Origin: Anaerolineaceae bacterium UBA6073
GTDB lineage: Bacteria > Chloroflexota > Anaerolineae > Anaerolineales > Anaerolineaceae
Length of the DNA stretch: 29,632 nucleotides
Direction of reading: 5' to 3'
Assembly: GCA_002436085.1 (NCBI GenBank)
Contig: DIXT01000025.1
Span: 1-29,632, forward strand
The translations under genes and the position numbers were made by a program. The notes beneath the pieces are model-generated. The model saw only the letters and a program-made list of their open reading frames with translations, made no database searches and was not told the origin of the DNA. Shown piece after piece: positions 7,162-14,872 of this stretch (position 1 is the stretch's first letter; every line of letters starts with the position of its first letter).

Positions 7162-7200
7162 AATCTGGCGTTTAGAATCTTTAAAGTTCAGCCAGATTTT
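7162..7200 (+). terminator. Possible terminator of the abiE operon
   Basis: aatctggc (7162-7169) and gccagatt (7191-7198) form an 8-bp stem with a 21-base loop, followed by tttt. It begins 22 bases after the abiEii stop. The long loop and short T run make it a weak example. Confidence 0.4.
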
Positions 7201-7250
7201 GATCGGCCGATTTATGGGGGCAGGTGACATCTCTCCTCACCTATGTTGCT

Positions 7251-8306
7251 TTATACTGAATCGAAGACTTCATCCAGTGCTTTCAGATGGGAGTTGATAT
7301 CCGATCGACTTAATAGACGCTGAAGGAAATTGCCTTCCACAGAATACCCGACGTTTTTCAATGCTTTTTCAAGGTTCTCATATTCAGAACAGTCTGTCTG
7401 TGGGATTTGAATCCTATAGCCTTCATTATCACTGAACACAGAAAATGTTATTTGCTTACCTTTTAAATTACCTATCAAGTTAAGGCATGGTTCTGTGTAT
7501 TTATCCGGCACATCCCAATACGATGGCCGTAGTATTTTTAAAGTACTTTTTAGTTCTATATAAAGGCAATATGTAAACAGGTCCGCATGAAAGCGATTTA
7601 ATTGGGTTCGCCTAAGGAGATAAATAGTATTTTGGCTCTCTTTTCGGATATAGTTTTTCTCACAATATTCGAAAGCCTCCGGGCAGTGTATCAGTGCTTC
7701 TCGCCAGGGTTCAAGTTTGTGATCTGCATCAATAAGGCACTCAAGCTGTGGGTCAAGCTCTTCATTGGAGTTCAATTAGTCCCATAATTGCTTCAGGAAT
7801 TCACGCGGCTCGGGGTTGGTTCCCGTGCCCCTAAGCAAGCGTTTCCAGCTCGTTTCATCGGTTACGGTATTAACGAGGAAAGAAAGGTTTGAACCTCGTG
7901 GTAATAGGTAGTCACCATTACTGAGAAGTGCCCGCTGCCAGCGATACCTACCCTGATCAACCAGGCCGGAAGCCGAGAAGATCTTTTCAGCCAGGGTTAG
8001 ATATTGTTCAAAGTTTGCCTGTCTAATTGTATGTTCAACTTTTTCCCAGTGACATGGATCCAAATAGTTAGACGCTGCAACAGCGCCACAAAAATCCAAA
8101 AGAAACCCTATCTGTCCGCGGAAGTAACCACGACGTTCAGCTTGGTCTATCAGTTTACGCCAATGGTTTTCGGCTAATATCAACTTAGCCTTAAGCGTCT
8201 CTTCAACTATTTGCGGTTCGTAGAATCCGGATGTAACACTCTCGGCGTGAGCGAAATGCCTTAGTATATCATCCGCGCTTTCAAGCAATACTTTTAATCT
8301 GCATTT
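7251..8306 (-). pseudogene. 3' part of a DUF262-like (GmrSD-related) gene, cut by repeat and by an in-frame stop
   Basis: On the minus strand 8306 to 7251 is one frame of about 350 codons with a single TAA at 7778-7776. The part before the stop contains GYFRGQIGFLLDF, RWQRALLSNGDYLLP and SWKRLLRG; the part after resumes at once as LNSNEELDPQ and contains WREALI, FEYCEKNYIR and LNRFHADLFTYCLY. This order is what I recall from the C-terminal half of large DUF262-family proteins, some of which are GmrSD-like type IV restriction enzymes. The N-terminal half with the DUF262 nuclease/NTPase motifs is missing: at 8306 the coding sequence stops against the 54-bp repeat, and the frame beyond it is repeat DNA. 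No second gene start is needed for 7251-7775, whose only start would be a TTG directly after the stop. Confidence 0.55.
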
Positions 8307-8360
8307 TGTAAGAGCAAAGTGATAATGTCCTAAAGTAGCAAAATAGAAATGTCCTGATAT
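8307..8360 (+). repeat. 54-bp direct repeat, right copy (island boundary)
   Basis: Same sequence and orientation as 2886-2939. It abuts the truncated 5' end of the DUF262-like pseudogene, so whatever brought this repeat here also removed that gene's N-terminal half. Confidence 0.85.
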
Positions 8361-8380
8361 AGATGCATTTTTTTTGTAGG

Positions 8381-9060
8381 TCAGGTTGCGCACATCAACC
8401 TGACGAAATTGGCAGCTTGAAAGACGCAAGCTGCCCTACGACTGGCAACCTGTACCTTTTGGGGTGTCTGGTTGACAAGGTATTCGTCATTGCGATGGAG
8501 CGCCAGCGACTGAAGCAATCTCCCTCTTGGTCATCTCTAGATCAGGTTGCGCACTTCAACCTGACGGAATTGATAGCTTGAAAGACGCAAGCTGCCCTAT
8601 GACCTGATCAAAGAGGAGACCTGCGGTCAAGAATCTCGCACGGTACCCTATGGGCAGGCTTCGCACTCTGGAGACCGGCAAGAACAGGGGCTAAGCTGGC
8701 GAGCGCAGCGAGACTGATGAGGGGACAAGAAACAATTCGTCATCGAGCAATGCGAAGCGATCTGCCTGTCATTTATTTACCCGCCGTAATATGGACAGAT
8801 ATGGCGATTCACATTTAAAAAAATTTACCAAACAACGGCGGACTGCCACGCCCCCTTCTTGTTTAGCTTGGTTTTGTACATTGCCTACAGCGGGGGCTCG
8901 CAGTGACCGAAAGATCACGCCCTGCGGACACGTAAACAGTCCCCGGAATATGGCGACAAAACCCTCATACGCCCTGCGGCACCTTGCCTGCGGACACGTA
9001 AGCAGTCCCCACAAGACGGTAGGATGACCCTCATCCCCCACCTCTCCCGGAGCCTTCCCC
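8381..9060. repeat. Cluster of dispersed palindromic repeats
   Basis: No gene seen. Two copies of a 62-bp element (8381-8442 and 8542-8603) each contain tcaggtt/aacctga and ggcagctt/aagctgcc hairpins (the second copy slightly altered). Between them is a gtcattgcgatggagcg-type sequence ending in aagcaatctc. From 8690 comes a single gctggcgagcgcagcgagac unit and from 8925 two tgcggacacgtaa(a/g)cagtcccc units, both members of the repeat families that form arrays at 19200 and 24970. The stretch 8560-8735 is related to 19075-19275. Confidence 0.7.
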
Positions 9061-9066
9061 GACTCG

Positions 9067-9075
9067 TGCTATAAT
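9067..9075 (+). promoter_or_regulatory. Extended -10 promoter of the epimerase operon
   Basis: TGC-TATAAT at 9067-9075, 31 bases before the ATG at 9107. A -35 box is not evident. An AAGG about ten bases before the ATG can serve as ribosome site. Confidence 0.55.
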
Positions 9076-9106
9076 CTCTCAAAATTCACAACAAGGTTTA
9101 GCATCG

Positions 9107-10033
9107 ATGCGATTTCTCATTACTGGAGGGGCTGGCTTTCTGGGGACGGCGCTCAGCAACCGCCTCGCCCGCCAGGGGCACTCTGTGCGCGTGCTGGACG
9201 ATGCCTCGGCTGGCGACCCCACCCGCTTGCTCCCCGAAGTCGAATTCACCCAAGGCGATATCAACGATAAACCCCTGCTCTGGACGCTTCTGCAGGATGT
9301 GGACTGCGTCTACCACCTCGCCGCCAGGGTCTCCGTGCCCGAATCCCAGCTTTTCCCGCGCGATTACAACCTCGTAAACGTGGGCGGTACCGTCACCCTG
9401 ATGGAAGCCATCCGCGACACAAAAGTGCGCCGCGTTGTGCTGGCTTCCTCCGGCGCGGTTTATGGCGAGCAAGACAGCATCCCGTATAAAGAAAGCGCGG
9501 AGGTCCATCCGCGTTCACCTTACGCCGTATCCAAGCTGGCGGCGGAATACTACGTGCGCACGCTTGGCGCGCAGTGCGGTGTGGAAGCGGTCTGCCTGCG
9601 CGTCTTCAACGCCTACGGTCCGGGGCAGCGCGTCCCTCCTTTCCATCCTCCGGTGGTGCCCAATTTCCTGAAGCACGCCCTGACCAATGGTTCCATCGTT
9701 CTGCACGGCGACGGCAGCCAGACCCGCGACTACGTTTTTGTGGACGATGTGGTCAACGCGATGGTGACCTCCGCCATGGCCAGCGCAGTGGACCAGCAGA
9801 TTATCAACATCGGCAGCGGGGTGGAAACCAGCGTGCGCGAGCTTGCGCGGCTGGTAGTGTCGGCGGTCGGCACCAAGCCGGAAGAAATTTATAACCCGCA
9901 CAAATCTGGCGGCTCCGACCGTATGTGTGCGGATATCAGCAAAGCATACGAACTACTTAATTATCTCCCGTTAATCCCACTGGAAGTGGGCGTGCGACTG
10001 ACGCTTGAACGCGACCCGCAATTCCAGAAATGA
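9107..10033 (+). CDS. NAD-dependent epimerase/dehydratase (UDP-glucose 4-epimerase-like)
   Basis: A 308-residue extended short-chain dehydrogenase. The NAD-binding GGAGFLG lies at residues 7-13, Asp31/Asp32 after the second strand suit NAD, and the catalytic set is Ser114-Ser115 with Tyr139 and Lys143 (SPYAVSK). Later FNAYGPGQR and the HGDGSQTRDYVFVDDV stretch are typical of nucleotide-sugar epimerases and 4,6-dehydratases. The protein probably interconverts UDP- or dTDP-sugars for cell-envelope glycans; the exact substrate cannot be told, since many close relatives differ. It overlaps the next gene by 4 bp (ATGA), so the two share an mRNA although their functions look unrelated. Confidence 0.9.
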   Translation: MRFLITGGAGFLGTALSNRLARQGHSVRVLDDASAGDPTRLLPEVEFTQGDINDKPLLWTLLQDVDCVYHLAARVSVPESQLFPRDYNLVNVGGTVTLMEAIRDTKVRRVVLASSGAVYGEQDSIPYKESAEVHPRSPYAVSKLAAEYYVRTLGAQCGVEAVCLRVFNAYGPGQRVPPFHPPVVPNFLKHALTNGSIVLHGDGSQTRDYVFVDDVVNAMVTSAMASAVDQQIINIGSGVETSVRELARLVVSAVGTKPEEIYNPHKSGGSDRMCADISKAYELLNYLPLIPLEVGVRLTLERDPQFQK

Positions 10034-10629
10034 TCCTCCCGCGCGACTTTTATTCCGGTTCCGCCGTTGAAACAGCGCCGCGCCTGATCGGCTACCGCTT
10101 GGTGCGCGTCTTGGATGGCACACGCCTGGCAGGGATCATCACCGAGACCGAAGCCTACCAGTGCGAAGAAGACCAGGCCTGTCATGCCCGTTCCGGCCGG
10201 ACCCCGCGCACGGAACCGATGTACGGGGAGCCAGGGTGCGCTTATGTGTACTTTACCTACGGCATGCACTGGCTGCTCAATGCGGTCACGGACGCGCCCG
10301 GCACCCCTGCCGCGGTGCTCATCCGCGCGATTTTCCCGGTGGAAGGGACGCAGCGCATGGCGGAACTGCGCCCGATGCTGTCTGGGCAGCCGGGCTGGCT
10401 GAACGGACCTGCCAAGCTGACGCAGGCGCTTGGGATTGACGGGAACTTGAACCAGGCGGACTTGTGTTCCGAGCAAAGCGGCCTGTTTCTTGAAGAGGGC
10501 ATCAGCGTTCCGCCCGGCGCGCTGCGAACGGTCGCACGGGTTGGGATTAATTCAGTCCCGGAACCCTGGCGCAGCAAGCTCTGGCGCTGGCAGCTGGACC
10601 CGAACAGCCTGCGTAAGGTTCTGGGCTGA
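10030..10629 (+). CDS. mpg: DNA-3-methyladenine glycosylase (AAG/MPG family)
   Basis: A 199-residue base-excision repair enzyme of the AAG/MPG family (EC 3.2.2.21 type). Landmarks in order: RDFYSGSAVETAPRLIG (5-21), ITETEAY with the catalytic Glu39, DQACHARSGRTPR (48-60), MYGEPGCAYVYFTYGMHW (64-81) that carries the base-flipping Tyr, and GPAKLTQALGI near the end. Length is normal for bacterial members. The enzyme removes alkylated purines and hypoxanthine by flipping the base into its pocket. The ATG overlaps the epimerase stop by 4 bp, showing translational coupling. Confidence 0.93.
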   Translation: MILPRDFYSGSAVETAPRLIGYRLVRVLDGTRLAGIITETEAYQCEEDQACHARSGRTPRTEPMYGEPGCAYVYFTYGMHWLLNAVTDAPGTPAAVLIRAIFPVEGTQRMAELRPMLSGQPGWLNGPAKLTQALGIDGNLNQADLCSEQSGLFLEEGISVPPGALRTVARVGINSVPEPWRSKLWRWQLDPNSLRKVLG

Positions 10630-10658
10630 AACTACCCGGTAAAAACACCAGCCGAAGC

Positions 10659-10664
10659 TATAAT
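10659..10664 (+). promoter_or_regulatory. -10 box of the bactofilin gene
   Basis: TATAAT at 10659-10664, 36 bases before the ATG at 10701; no clear -35 box. It separates the bactofilin gene from the epimerase-glycosylase operon. Confidence 0.4.
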
Positions 10665-10700
10665 AAGAACAAGAACCCAAAAAGAAAGCAATATCGCACT

Positions 10701-11153
10701 ATGTTAGGAAAAAAGAAAACCACACCAACTTTCATTGCCGAACCCTCCGCTGAACGGGTCACCTCCGTCATTGGTCCGGGCATCACCTGGACCGGGGATT
10801 TGCGCGGCAAGGGCGGCATTCGCATTGAAGGCACGGTGGATGGGGAAATCGCGGTGCAGGGGCTGGTTGTGATTGGGGAAAGCGGAAAAGTAAACTGCCG
10901 GACCTTGCAGGCTGAAAGAGTGATTGTGGCTGGCGCGGTGAAAGGCAATATTTCCTGCGGCAAGCTCGAAATTCGCGCCACTGGCCGAATCTGGGGGGAT
11001 GTGGTCACCACGTCGTTCAGCAGCGAGGACGGCGCCTTCCTGCGCGGGCAAATGCGCATGGAAGATAAGGTCGAAATCACGGGCACAGGTACAGACCCGC
11101 GCTCGGATGCGTTGGAAAACCAGCCGATGGAAGAAACGCCAGAAGGCGAATAA
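10701..11153 (+). CDS. Bactofilin (polymer-forming cytoskeletal protein)
   Basis: A 150-residue bactofilin. The core (about residues 22-120) is a run of short beta repeats with regularly spaced glycines and valines (TGDLRGKGGIRIEGTVDG, then GKVNCRTLQAERVIVAG and KGNISCG), as in the right-handed beta-helix of the DUF583 family. A short Lys-rich N-terminal tail and an acidic disordered C-terminal tail flank it, as usual. Bactofilins self-assemble into filaments without nucleotide and anchor cell-shape or envelope proteins at the membrane. It converges with dtd, the two stop codons being one base apart. Confidence 0.9.
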   Translation: MLGKKKTTPTFIAEPSAERVTSVIGPGITWTGDLRGKGGIRIEGTVDGEIAVQGLVVIGESGKVNCRTLQAERVIVAGAVKGNISCGKLEIRATGRIWGDVVTTSFSSEDGAFLRGQMRMEDKVEITGTGTDPRSDALENQPMEETPEGE

Positions 11154-11154
11154 G

Positions 11155-11622
11155 TTAAAAATTCCAGGAAGGGTGTTCCGGTTCGGGCTGCTCTAAAAGA
11201 ATCGTGACCGGACCTTCATTTCTAATGTCCACCAGCATGTGCGCCCCGAAAATGCCTGTTTTCACGCTCAGGCCCATCGCGTAAAGGGATTCCACAAAAC
11301 GCGCGCATAATGGCTCAGCCAGGTCGGGCTTGGCAGCGCCGGTGAAAGACGGCCGGCGTCCGCGGCGGGTATCCGCGTAGAGCGTGAACTGAGAGACTAC
11401 AAGGACCTCCCCGTTCACATCCAGGCACGAAAGATTCATCTTACCCGCGCTGTCTTCAAAGATGCGCAGGTTGGCGACCTTTTCCGCCAGCGCTTGCGCG
11501 TCTTGCCCGGTGTCGGTCGGGGAGACGCCCAAGAGCACCACCAAGCCGCGTTGGATGCTGGCGACCAGCTTGTTATCAACGTTTACCTGCCCGCGGCTGA
11601 CCTTTTGAACGACTGCGCGCAT
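11155..11622 (-). CDS. dtd: D-aminoacyl-tRNA deacylase
   Basis: A 155-residue DTD that hydrolyses D-amino acids (and glycine mischarged on tRNA-Ala) from tRNA in the cytoplasm. Both signature motifs are present: SQFTLYAD at 77-84 with Thr80, and NEGPVT at 135-140 carrying the cross-subunit Gly-cisPro pair. The start MRAVVQKVSR is typical, and the ribosome site AGGAGGAAGG just before the ATG at 11622 is the strongest in the window. A minus-strand TATAAT at 11654-11649 is its likely -10 box. The gene is divergent from the RNase D gene. Confidence 0.95.
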   Translation of the reverse strand: MRAVVQKVSRGQVNVDNKLVASIQRGLVVLLGVSPTDTGQDAQALAEKVANLRIFEDSAGKMNLSCLDVNGEVLVVSQFTLYADTRRGRRPSFTGAAKPDLAEPLCARFVESLYAMGLSVKTGIFGAHMLVDIRNEGPVTILLEQPEPEHPSWNF

Positions 11623-11648
11623 TGCCTTCCTCCTGTGTGTTTGCTCTG

Positions 11649-11654
11649 ATTATA
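11649..11654 (-). promoter_or_regulatory. -10 box of dtd
   Basis: Minus-strand TATAAT, 26 bases before the dtd ATG; a -35 box is not recognisable. This leader includes a full Shine-Dalgarno, unlike the divergent RNase D promoter about 65 bases away. Confidence 0.45.
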
Positions 11655-11717
11655 CCCGGCGCCAGCGGGAAAAAACTTCTGTCTTGGGCCTGGCAAGCTC
11701 GGCGCATTGGCGGGGGT

Positions 11718-11723
11718 TATAAT
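11718..11723 (+). promoter_or_regulatory. -10 box giving a leaderless RNase D mRNA
   Basis: TATAAT at 11718-11723, then six bases, then the ATG at 11730. There is no room for a ribosome binding site if transcription starts at the usual distance. Confidence 0.6.
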
Positions 11724-11729
11724 ACCCGC

Positions 11730-12869
11730 ATGACGACCCCTGAAATTGAAGACCCAACTTACGTGGATACCCCCGCGCTGCTGGAGCAGATGGTCACGCA
11801 CCTGCAAGAAGTGACAGCGCTGGCGATTGACACCGAATCCAACAGTCTGCACGCCTATCAGGAGCAGGTCTGTCTGATCCAGATTTCCACGCGTGCGAAA
11901 GACTTCCTGGTGGACAGCCTGGCGCTGGCTGATCTCAGCGCGCTGGGGAGCATTTTTGCCGACCCAAAAATCCAGAAGGTTTTCCATGCCGGCGATTACG
12001 ACCTGACCTGCCTTAAGCGCGATTACGCCTTTCACTTCGCAAATGTGTTTGACACGATGCTGGCAGCCTCGGCGCTGGGGGAAGAAAGCCTGGGGTTGGC
12101 AGGCTTGTTAGAAAAATACCTGGACGTCCATATTGACAAAAAATACCAGCGCGCCAACTGGGGCACGCGCCCTATAAAAACCGAAATGCTGCGCTATGCG
12201 CAAATGGATTCCCATTACTTGCTGGCGCTGCGCGACTGCCTCCGTCCTCAGCTTGAAAAGCTGAATCGCCTGGATATTGTATTGGAGGACAGCGCCCAAT
12301 TGGCAAGCCAGACCCCTGCGATGAAGAACCACGCGGAAGATGTTTGGCGCGTGCGCGGCATCAACGGCATGAAACCCGCGGCTCTCAGCCTGCTCAAGCA
12401 GTTGAACCACCTGCGCGAAAGCCTGGCAAAAAACCAGAACCTGCCGCCTTTCAAAATCATGAGCGATTCCGCACTGGTGGAAATAGCTAACACCCAACCC
12501 CATTTCATTGAAGAACTTGATTTACTGCCTTCACTCTCCGCGGGGCAGGTGCGCCGTTACGGCAAAGAATTGATGCGCGTGGTTGAACGATGGCGCGAGT
12601 CGCCAGGCCGGGTGAGCAGGCCGCGCAAGCAGGCGCCCGATGAGGCGGTGCTGCGGCGGCGGGAACTCCTGGGTGAGTGGCGCAAACAAAGCGGCTTGAA
12701 GCAGGGTTTGCCCTCCAACGTCATTCTTCCGCGCGAGCTGCTGGAGAAAATTACGCAGGTGGAGCTGAAAGACATGAACACCCTGCGCGGTTTGATGCTT
12801 GGCAGCCCCAGCCGCTTTGAAATGTATGGAGAAGCCATTTTTGAGTTGCTCAGGGAGGAGCAGACATGA
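11730..12869 (+). CDS. rnd: Ribonuclease D (DEDDy 3'-5' exonuclease with HRDC domain)
   Basis: A 379-residue RNase D-type enzyme. The exonuclease domain (about residues 12-180) has all DEDDy residues: Asp34 and Glu36 (IDTES), Asp91 (HAGDYDLTCL), and Tyr156 with Asp160 (YAQMD). An HRDC domain follows (about 205-290), then a C-terminal region to 379 that resembles a second HRDC-like segment. RNase D trims tRNA 3' ends. I chose the ATG at 11730 because TATAAT ends six bases before it and the longer frame upstream to 11622 would run back through the promoter. It overlaps the beta-CASP gene by 4 bp, and a tRNA gene follows the pair. Confidence 0.9.
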   Translation: MTTPEIEDPTYVDTPALLEQMVTHLQEVTALAIDTESNSLHAYQEQVCLIQISTRAKDFLVDSLALADLSALGSIFADPKIQKVFHAGDYDLTCLKRDYAFHFANVFDTMLAASALGEESLGLAGLLEKYLDVHIDKKYQRANWGTRPIKTEMLRYAQMDSHYLLALRDCLRPQLEKLNRLDIVLEDSAQLASQTPAMKNHAEDVWRVRGINGMKPAALSLLKQLNHLRESLAKNQNLPPFKIMSDSALVEIANTQPHFIEELDLLPSLSAGQVRRYGKELMRVVERWRESPGRVSRPRKQAPDEAVLRRRELLGEWRKQSGLKQGLPSNVILPRELLEKITQVELKDMNTLRGLMLGSPSRFEMYGEAIFELLREEQT

Positions 12870-14263
12870 AACTGCATATTTTTGGCGCGGCGCAGACCGT
12901 TACCGGTTCGATGTACCTTTTAGAGCATGAAGGTCGCAAGTTATTGCTGGACTGCGGCATGTTCCAGGGCAAACGCGATGAAACTTACCAGGTGAACCTG
13001 AACTTCCCGTTCAAGCCGGCTGAAATTGACGCGATGATTCTTTCGCATGCCCATATTGACCACAGCGGGAACATCCCAAATTTGGTGCGCCAGGGATATA
13101 AAGGCTGGATTTACGTCACCAACGCGAGCGTGGACCTGGCGGATATCATGCTGCGCGACAGCGGCCACATTCAGGAAAGCGACGTGAAGTACGTCAACAA
13201 AAAACGCCGGCAAAAAAGCTTGCCCGCGATGGAACCGCTCTATACCCAACGGGATGCCATTGAAGCGATGCCGCAGTTTCGTTCTGTTTGGTATAAACAA
13301 GCCTTTGAGCCCATTCCGGGCGTGACCGCGCGACTGTATGACGCCGGGCACATCCTCGGGTCCTCCGCGGTCGCGCTGGACTACCAGGAAAATGGCCGAG
13401 CAAAGCGCTTCTGGTTTTCGGGGGATATTGGCAGATTGGACGCGCCCATCCTGCAGGACCCGGTGATGCCGGAAAACGCCGATACGCTCCTGATGGAATG
13501 CACCTACGGGGATAAAAAGCACGAAAAGTTGGAGGACGCTTACGACGAGTTTGTGGACGCGATTAACCGCACGGCGCGGCGCGGCGGCAAGGTAATCGTG
13601 CCGGCTTTCGCGGTCGGGCGCACGCAGAACCTGAGCTACATGCTCAGCGAAGCCATTGACAACGGCGACATTGCGGATATCCCGGTCGTCATCGACAGCC
13701 CCTTGGCGGTAAACGCCTCCGATTTGTACCGCAAGCACACCGAATGCTTTGATGACGAGACCTGGCAGTATATCGCCGAACACCGCATGCAAGGCCTGGA
13801 CTTTGAAAACCTGATTTTCACGCGCAGTGTGGATGAATCCAAGGCGCTGAATGAATATAAGGGACCTATGGTGATTATCTCGGCTTCGGGCATGGCGGAA
13901 AGCGGGCGCATCCAGCACCACCTCGCCAACAACATTGAAGACGGACGCAATACCATCCTGATCATCTCCTGGCAGGCTCCATACACGCTAGGCCGGCGCC
14001 TGGCGGACCAGGAGCGCAAAGTACGTATTTTTGGGGATGAGTATTACCGCAAGGCCGAAGTGGTCACCATCGGCGGGCTCAGCGCGCACGCCGGGCAGGA
14101 CTTGCTGGTGCAGTACGCCACGGCCAGCAAGGATACGCTGAAGCAGATTTTTTTGGTGCACGGCGAAGAAAAAGCCGCAAGCGCGCTGATGGAAAGGTTG
14201 GCGGAACATCCGGAACTGCCCAAACCAGCTTACCCTGCTAAAGGGGACGTATTCGAGCTCTGA
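12866..14263 (+). CDS. MBL-fold beta-CASP ribonuclease (YSH1/CPSF73-like)
   Basis: A 465-residue metallo-beta-lactamase RNase of the beta-CASP type. The zinc motif SHAHIDHSG carries HxHxDH at residues 61-66; a further His lies in DAGHILGSS and an Asp in FSGDIGR. The beta-CASP insertion is seen from about residue 245 (VPAFAVGRTQNL), and the C-terminal RMMBL part has GLSAHAGQ and IFLVHGE. Such proteins cleave RNA endonucleolytically and may also act as 5'-3' exonucleases; they are distinct from RNase J by length. The 4-bp overlap with the RNase D gene implies one operon. The stop is only 27 bases before tRNA-Ser. Confidence 0.92.
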   Translation: MKLHIFGAAQTVTGSMYLLEHEGRKLLLDCGMFQGKRDETYQVNLNFPFKPAEIDAMILSHAHIDHSGNIPNLVRQGYKGWIYVTNASVDLADIMLRDSGHIQESDVKYVNKKRRQKSLPAMEPLYTQRDAIEAMPQFRSVWYKQAFEPIPGVTARLYDAGHILGSSAVALDYQENGRAKRFWFSGDIGRLDAPILQDPVMPENADTLLMECTYGDKKHEKLEDAYDEFVDAINRTARRGGKVIVPAFAVGRTQNLSYMLSEAIDNGDIADIPVVIDSPLAVNASDLYRKHTECFDDETWQYIAEHRMQGLDFENLIFTRSVDESKALNEYKGPMVIISASGMAESGRIQHHLANNIEDGRNTILIISWQAPYTLGRRLADQERKVRIFGDEYYRKAEVVTIGGLSAHAGQDLLVQYATASKDTLKQIFLVHGEEKAASALMERLAEHPELPKPAYPAKGDVFEL

Positions 14264-14270
14264 AAACAGG

Positions 14271-14276
14271 TATAAT
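14271..14276 (+). promoter_or_regulatory. -10 box of the tRNA-Ser gene
   Basis: TATAAT at 14271-14276, 14 bases before the tRNA 5' end and just after the beta-CASP stop codon. The tRNA may therefore have its own promoter in addition to read-through from the RNase operon. Confidence 0.5.
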
Positions 14277-14290
14277 CATGGCAGAATTTC

Positions 14291-14381
14291 GGAGAGATGC
14301 CAGAGTGGTTGAATGGGACGGTCTCGAAAACCGTTATGGTCCTTGTGGCCATCGTGGGTTCGAACCCCACTCTCTCCGCCA
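14291..14381 (+). tRNA. tRNA-Ser (anticodon CGA)
   Basis: Full cloverleaf: acceptor ggagaga (14291-14297) pairs with tctctcc (14371-14377); anticodon stem acggt (14318-14322) pairs with accgt (14330-14334), with loop ctcgaaa and anticodon CGA at 14325-14327, reading UCG. A long variable arm (atgg...ccat) marks it as a class II tRNA, as serine requires. The T-arm is gtggg-ttcgaac-cccac. G at 14378 is the discriminator and CCA is encoded at 14379-14381. Confidence 0.97.
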
Positions 14382-14390
14382 GTTCGTTCC

Positions 14391-14423
14391 AATCCCCAGC
14401 CTTGCGCGCGGGGATTCTTTTTT
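14391..14423 (+). terminator. Rho-independent terminator of tRNA-Ser
   Basis: aatcccc (14391-14397) pairs with ggggatt (14410-14416), followed by c and six T. It lies ten bases after the tRNA CCA end. Confidence 0.8.
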
Positions 14424-14758
14424 ATAAGGACGGGCGATGGAAATTGTTTAGCTTGACCACACCTGGAAAGGCAGGAAGTTCGCCTGGAAATGGGGAAAGC
14501 GCTCAAAGGAGCGCAGGATGGGTAAAAAGGATCTGTGGATGCGCAGGCGCGCGCGGCCGCTCGACCTGGCACGCTGGAAATTCTTTTAGGGGCGGGCGGG
14601 AATGGTGGAAGGGAGATCATATCGTCTCGTACGCGCGCTTTATGAGGGTGTTGAGAGCGTAGAACTGGAAAAAGTCTTCCTCGTCTATCCGATACAAATT
14701 GAGCGGAACATAGATCACTCCTGGGCAAGCAAAGTTTGTTGGTTCAGCGCCTAAAATA
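14424..14758. other. Gene-poor region after tRNA-Ser with one possible small frame
   Basis: A 50-codon plus-strand frame at 14602-14754 (ATG, then YRLVRALYEG and VFLVYPIQIE) looks more protein-like than chance, but it has a stop directly upstream in frame and only a weak purine run before it. It may be the tail of a lost gene. Nothing else is seen here. Confidence 0.3.
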
Positions 14759-14792
14759 AAGACAGACACCGGGGAAATCAGGTGTCTGTCTT
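14759..14792 (-). terminator. Terminator after the SWIM gene
   Basis: A perfect 12-bp stem: aagacagacacc (14759-14770) and ggtgtctgtctt (14781-14792) with a 10-base loop. On the minus strand it is followed by a T-rich tail (tttatttta), so it suits the minus-strand SWIM gene that ends at 14873. Confidence 0.65.
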
Positions 14793-14872
14793 ATGGTGTT
14801 ATTAGAAAATTGTCGGATTTGTTACGCGCACGGGTTTAACCCGGCAGATTGATGCAGACGGCTGGTGTTGGC

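Noticed and set aside
2554..7778. Stop-codon recoding (amber or ochre read as an amino acid) explaining the interrupted genes
   Set aside because: Housekeeping genes in the window use stops normally, both TAG and TAA are involved, and the broken genes are truncated in other ways too; simple decay explains all of them.
10704..11051. Minus-strand frames opposite the bactofilin gene
   Set aside because: Shadows of the bactofilin gene, whose repeats and motifs are clear on the plus strand.
12941..13921. Minus-strand frame opposite the beta-CASP gene
   Set aside because: Antisense shadow; the plus strand carries all metal-binding motifs.
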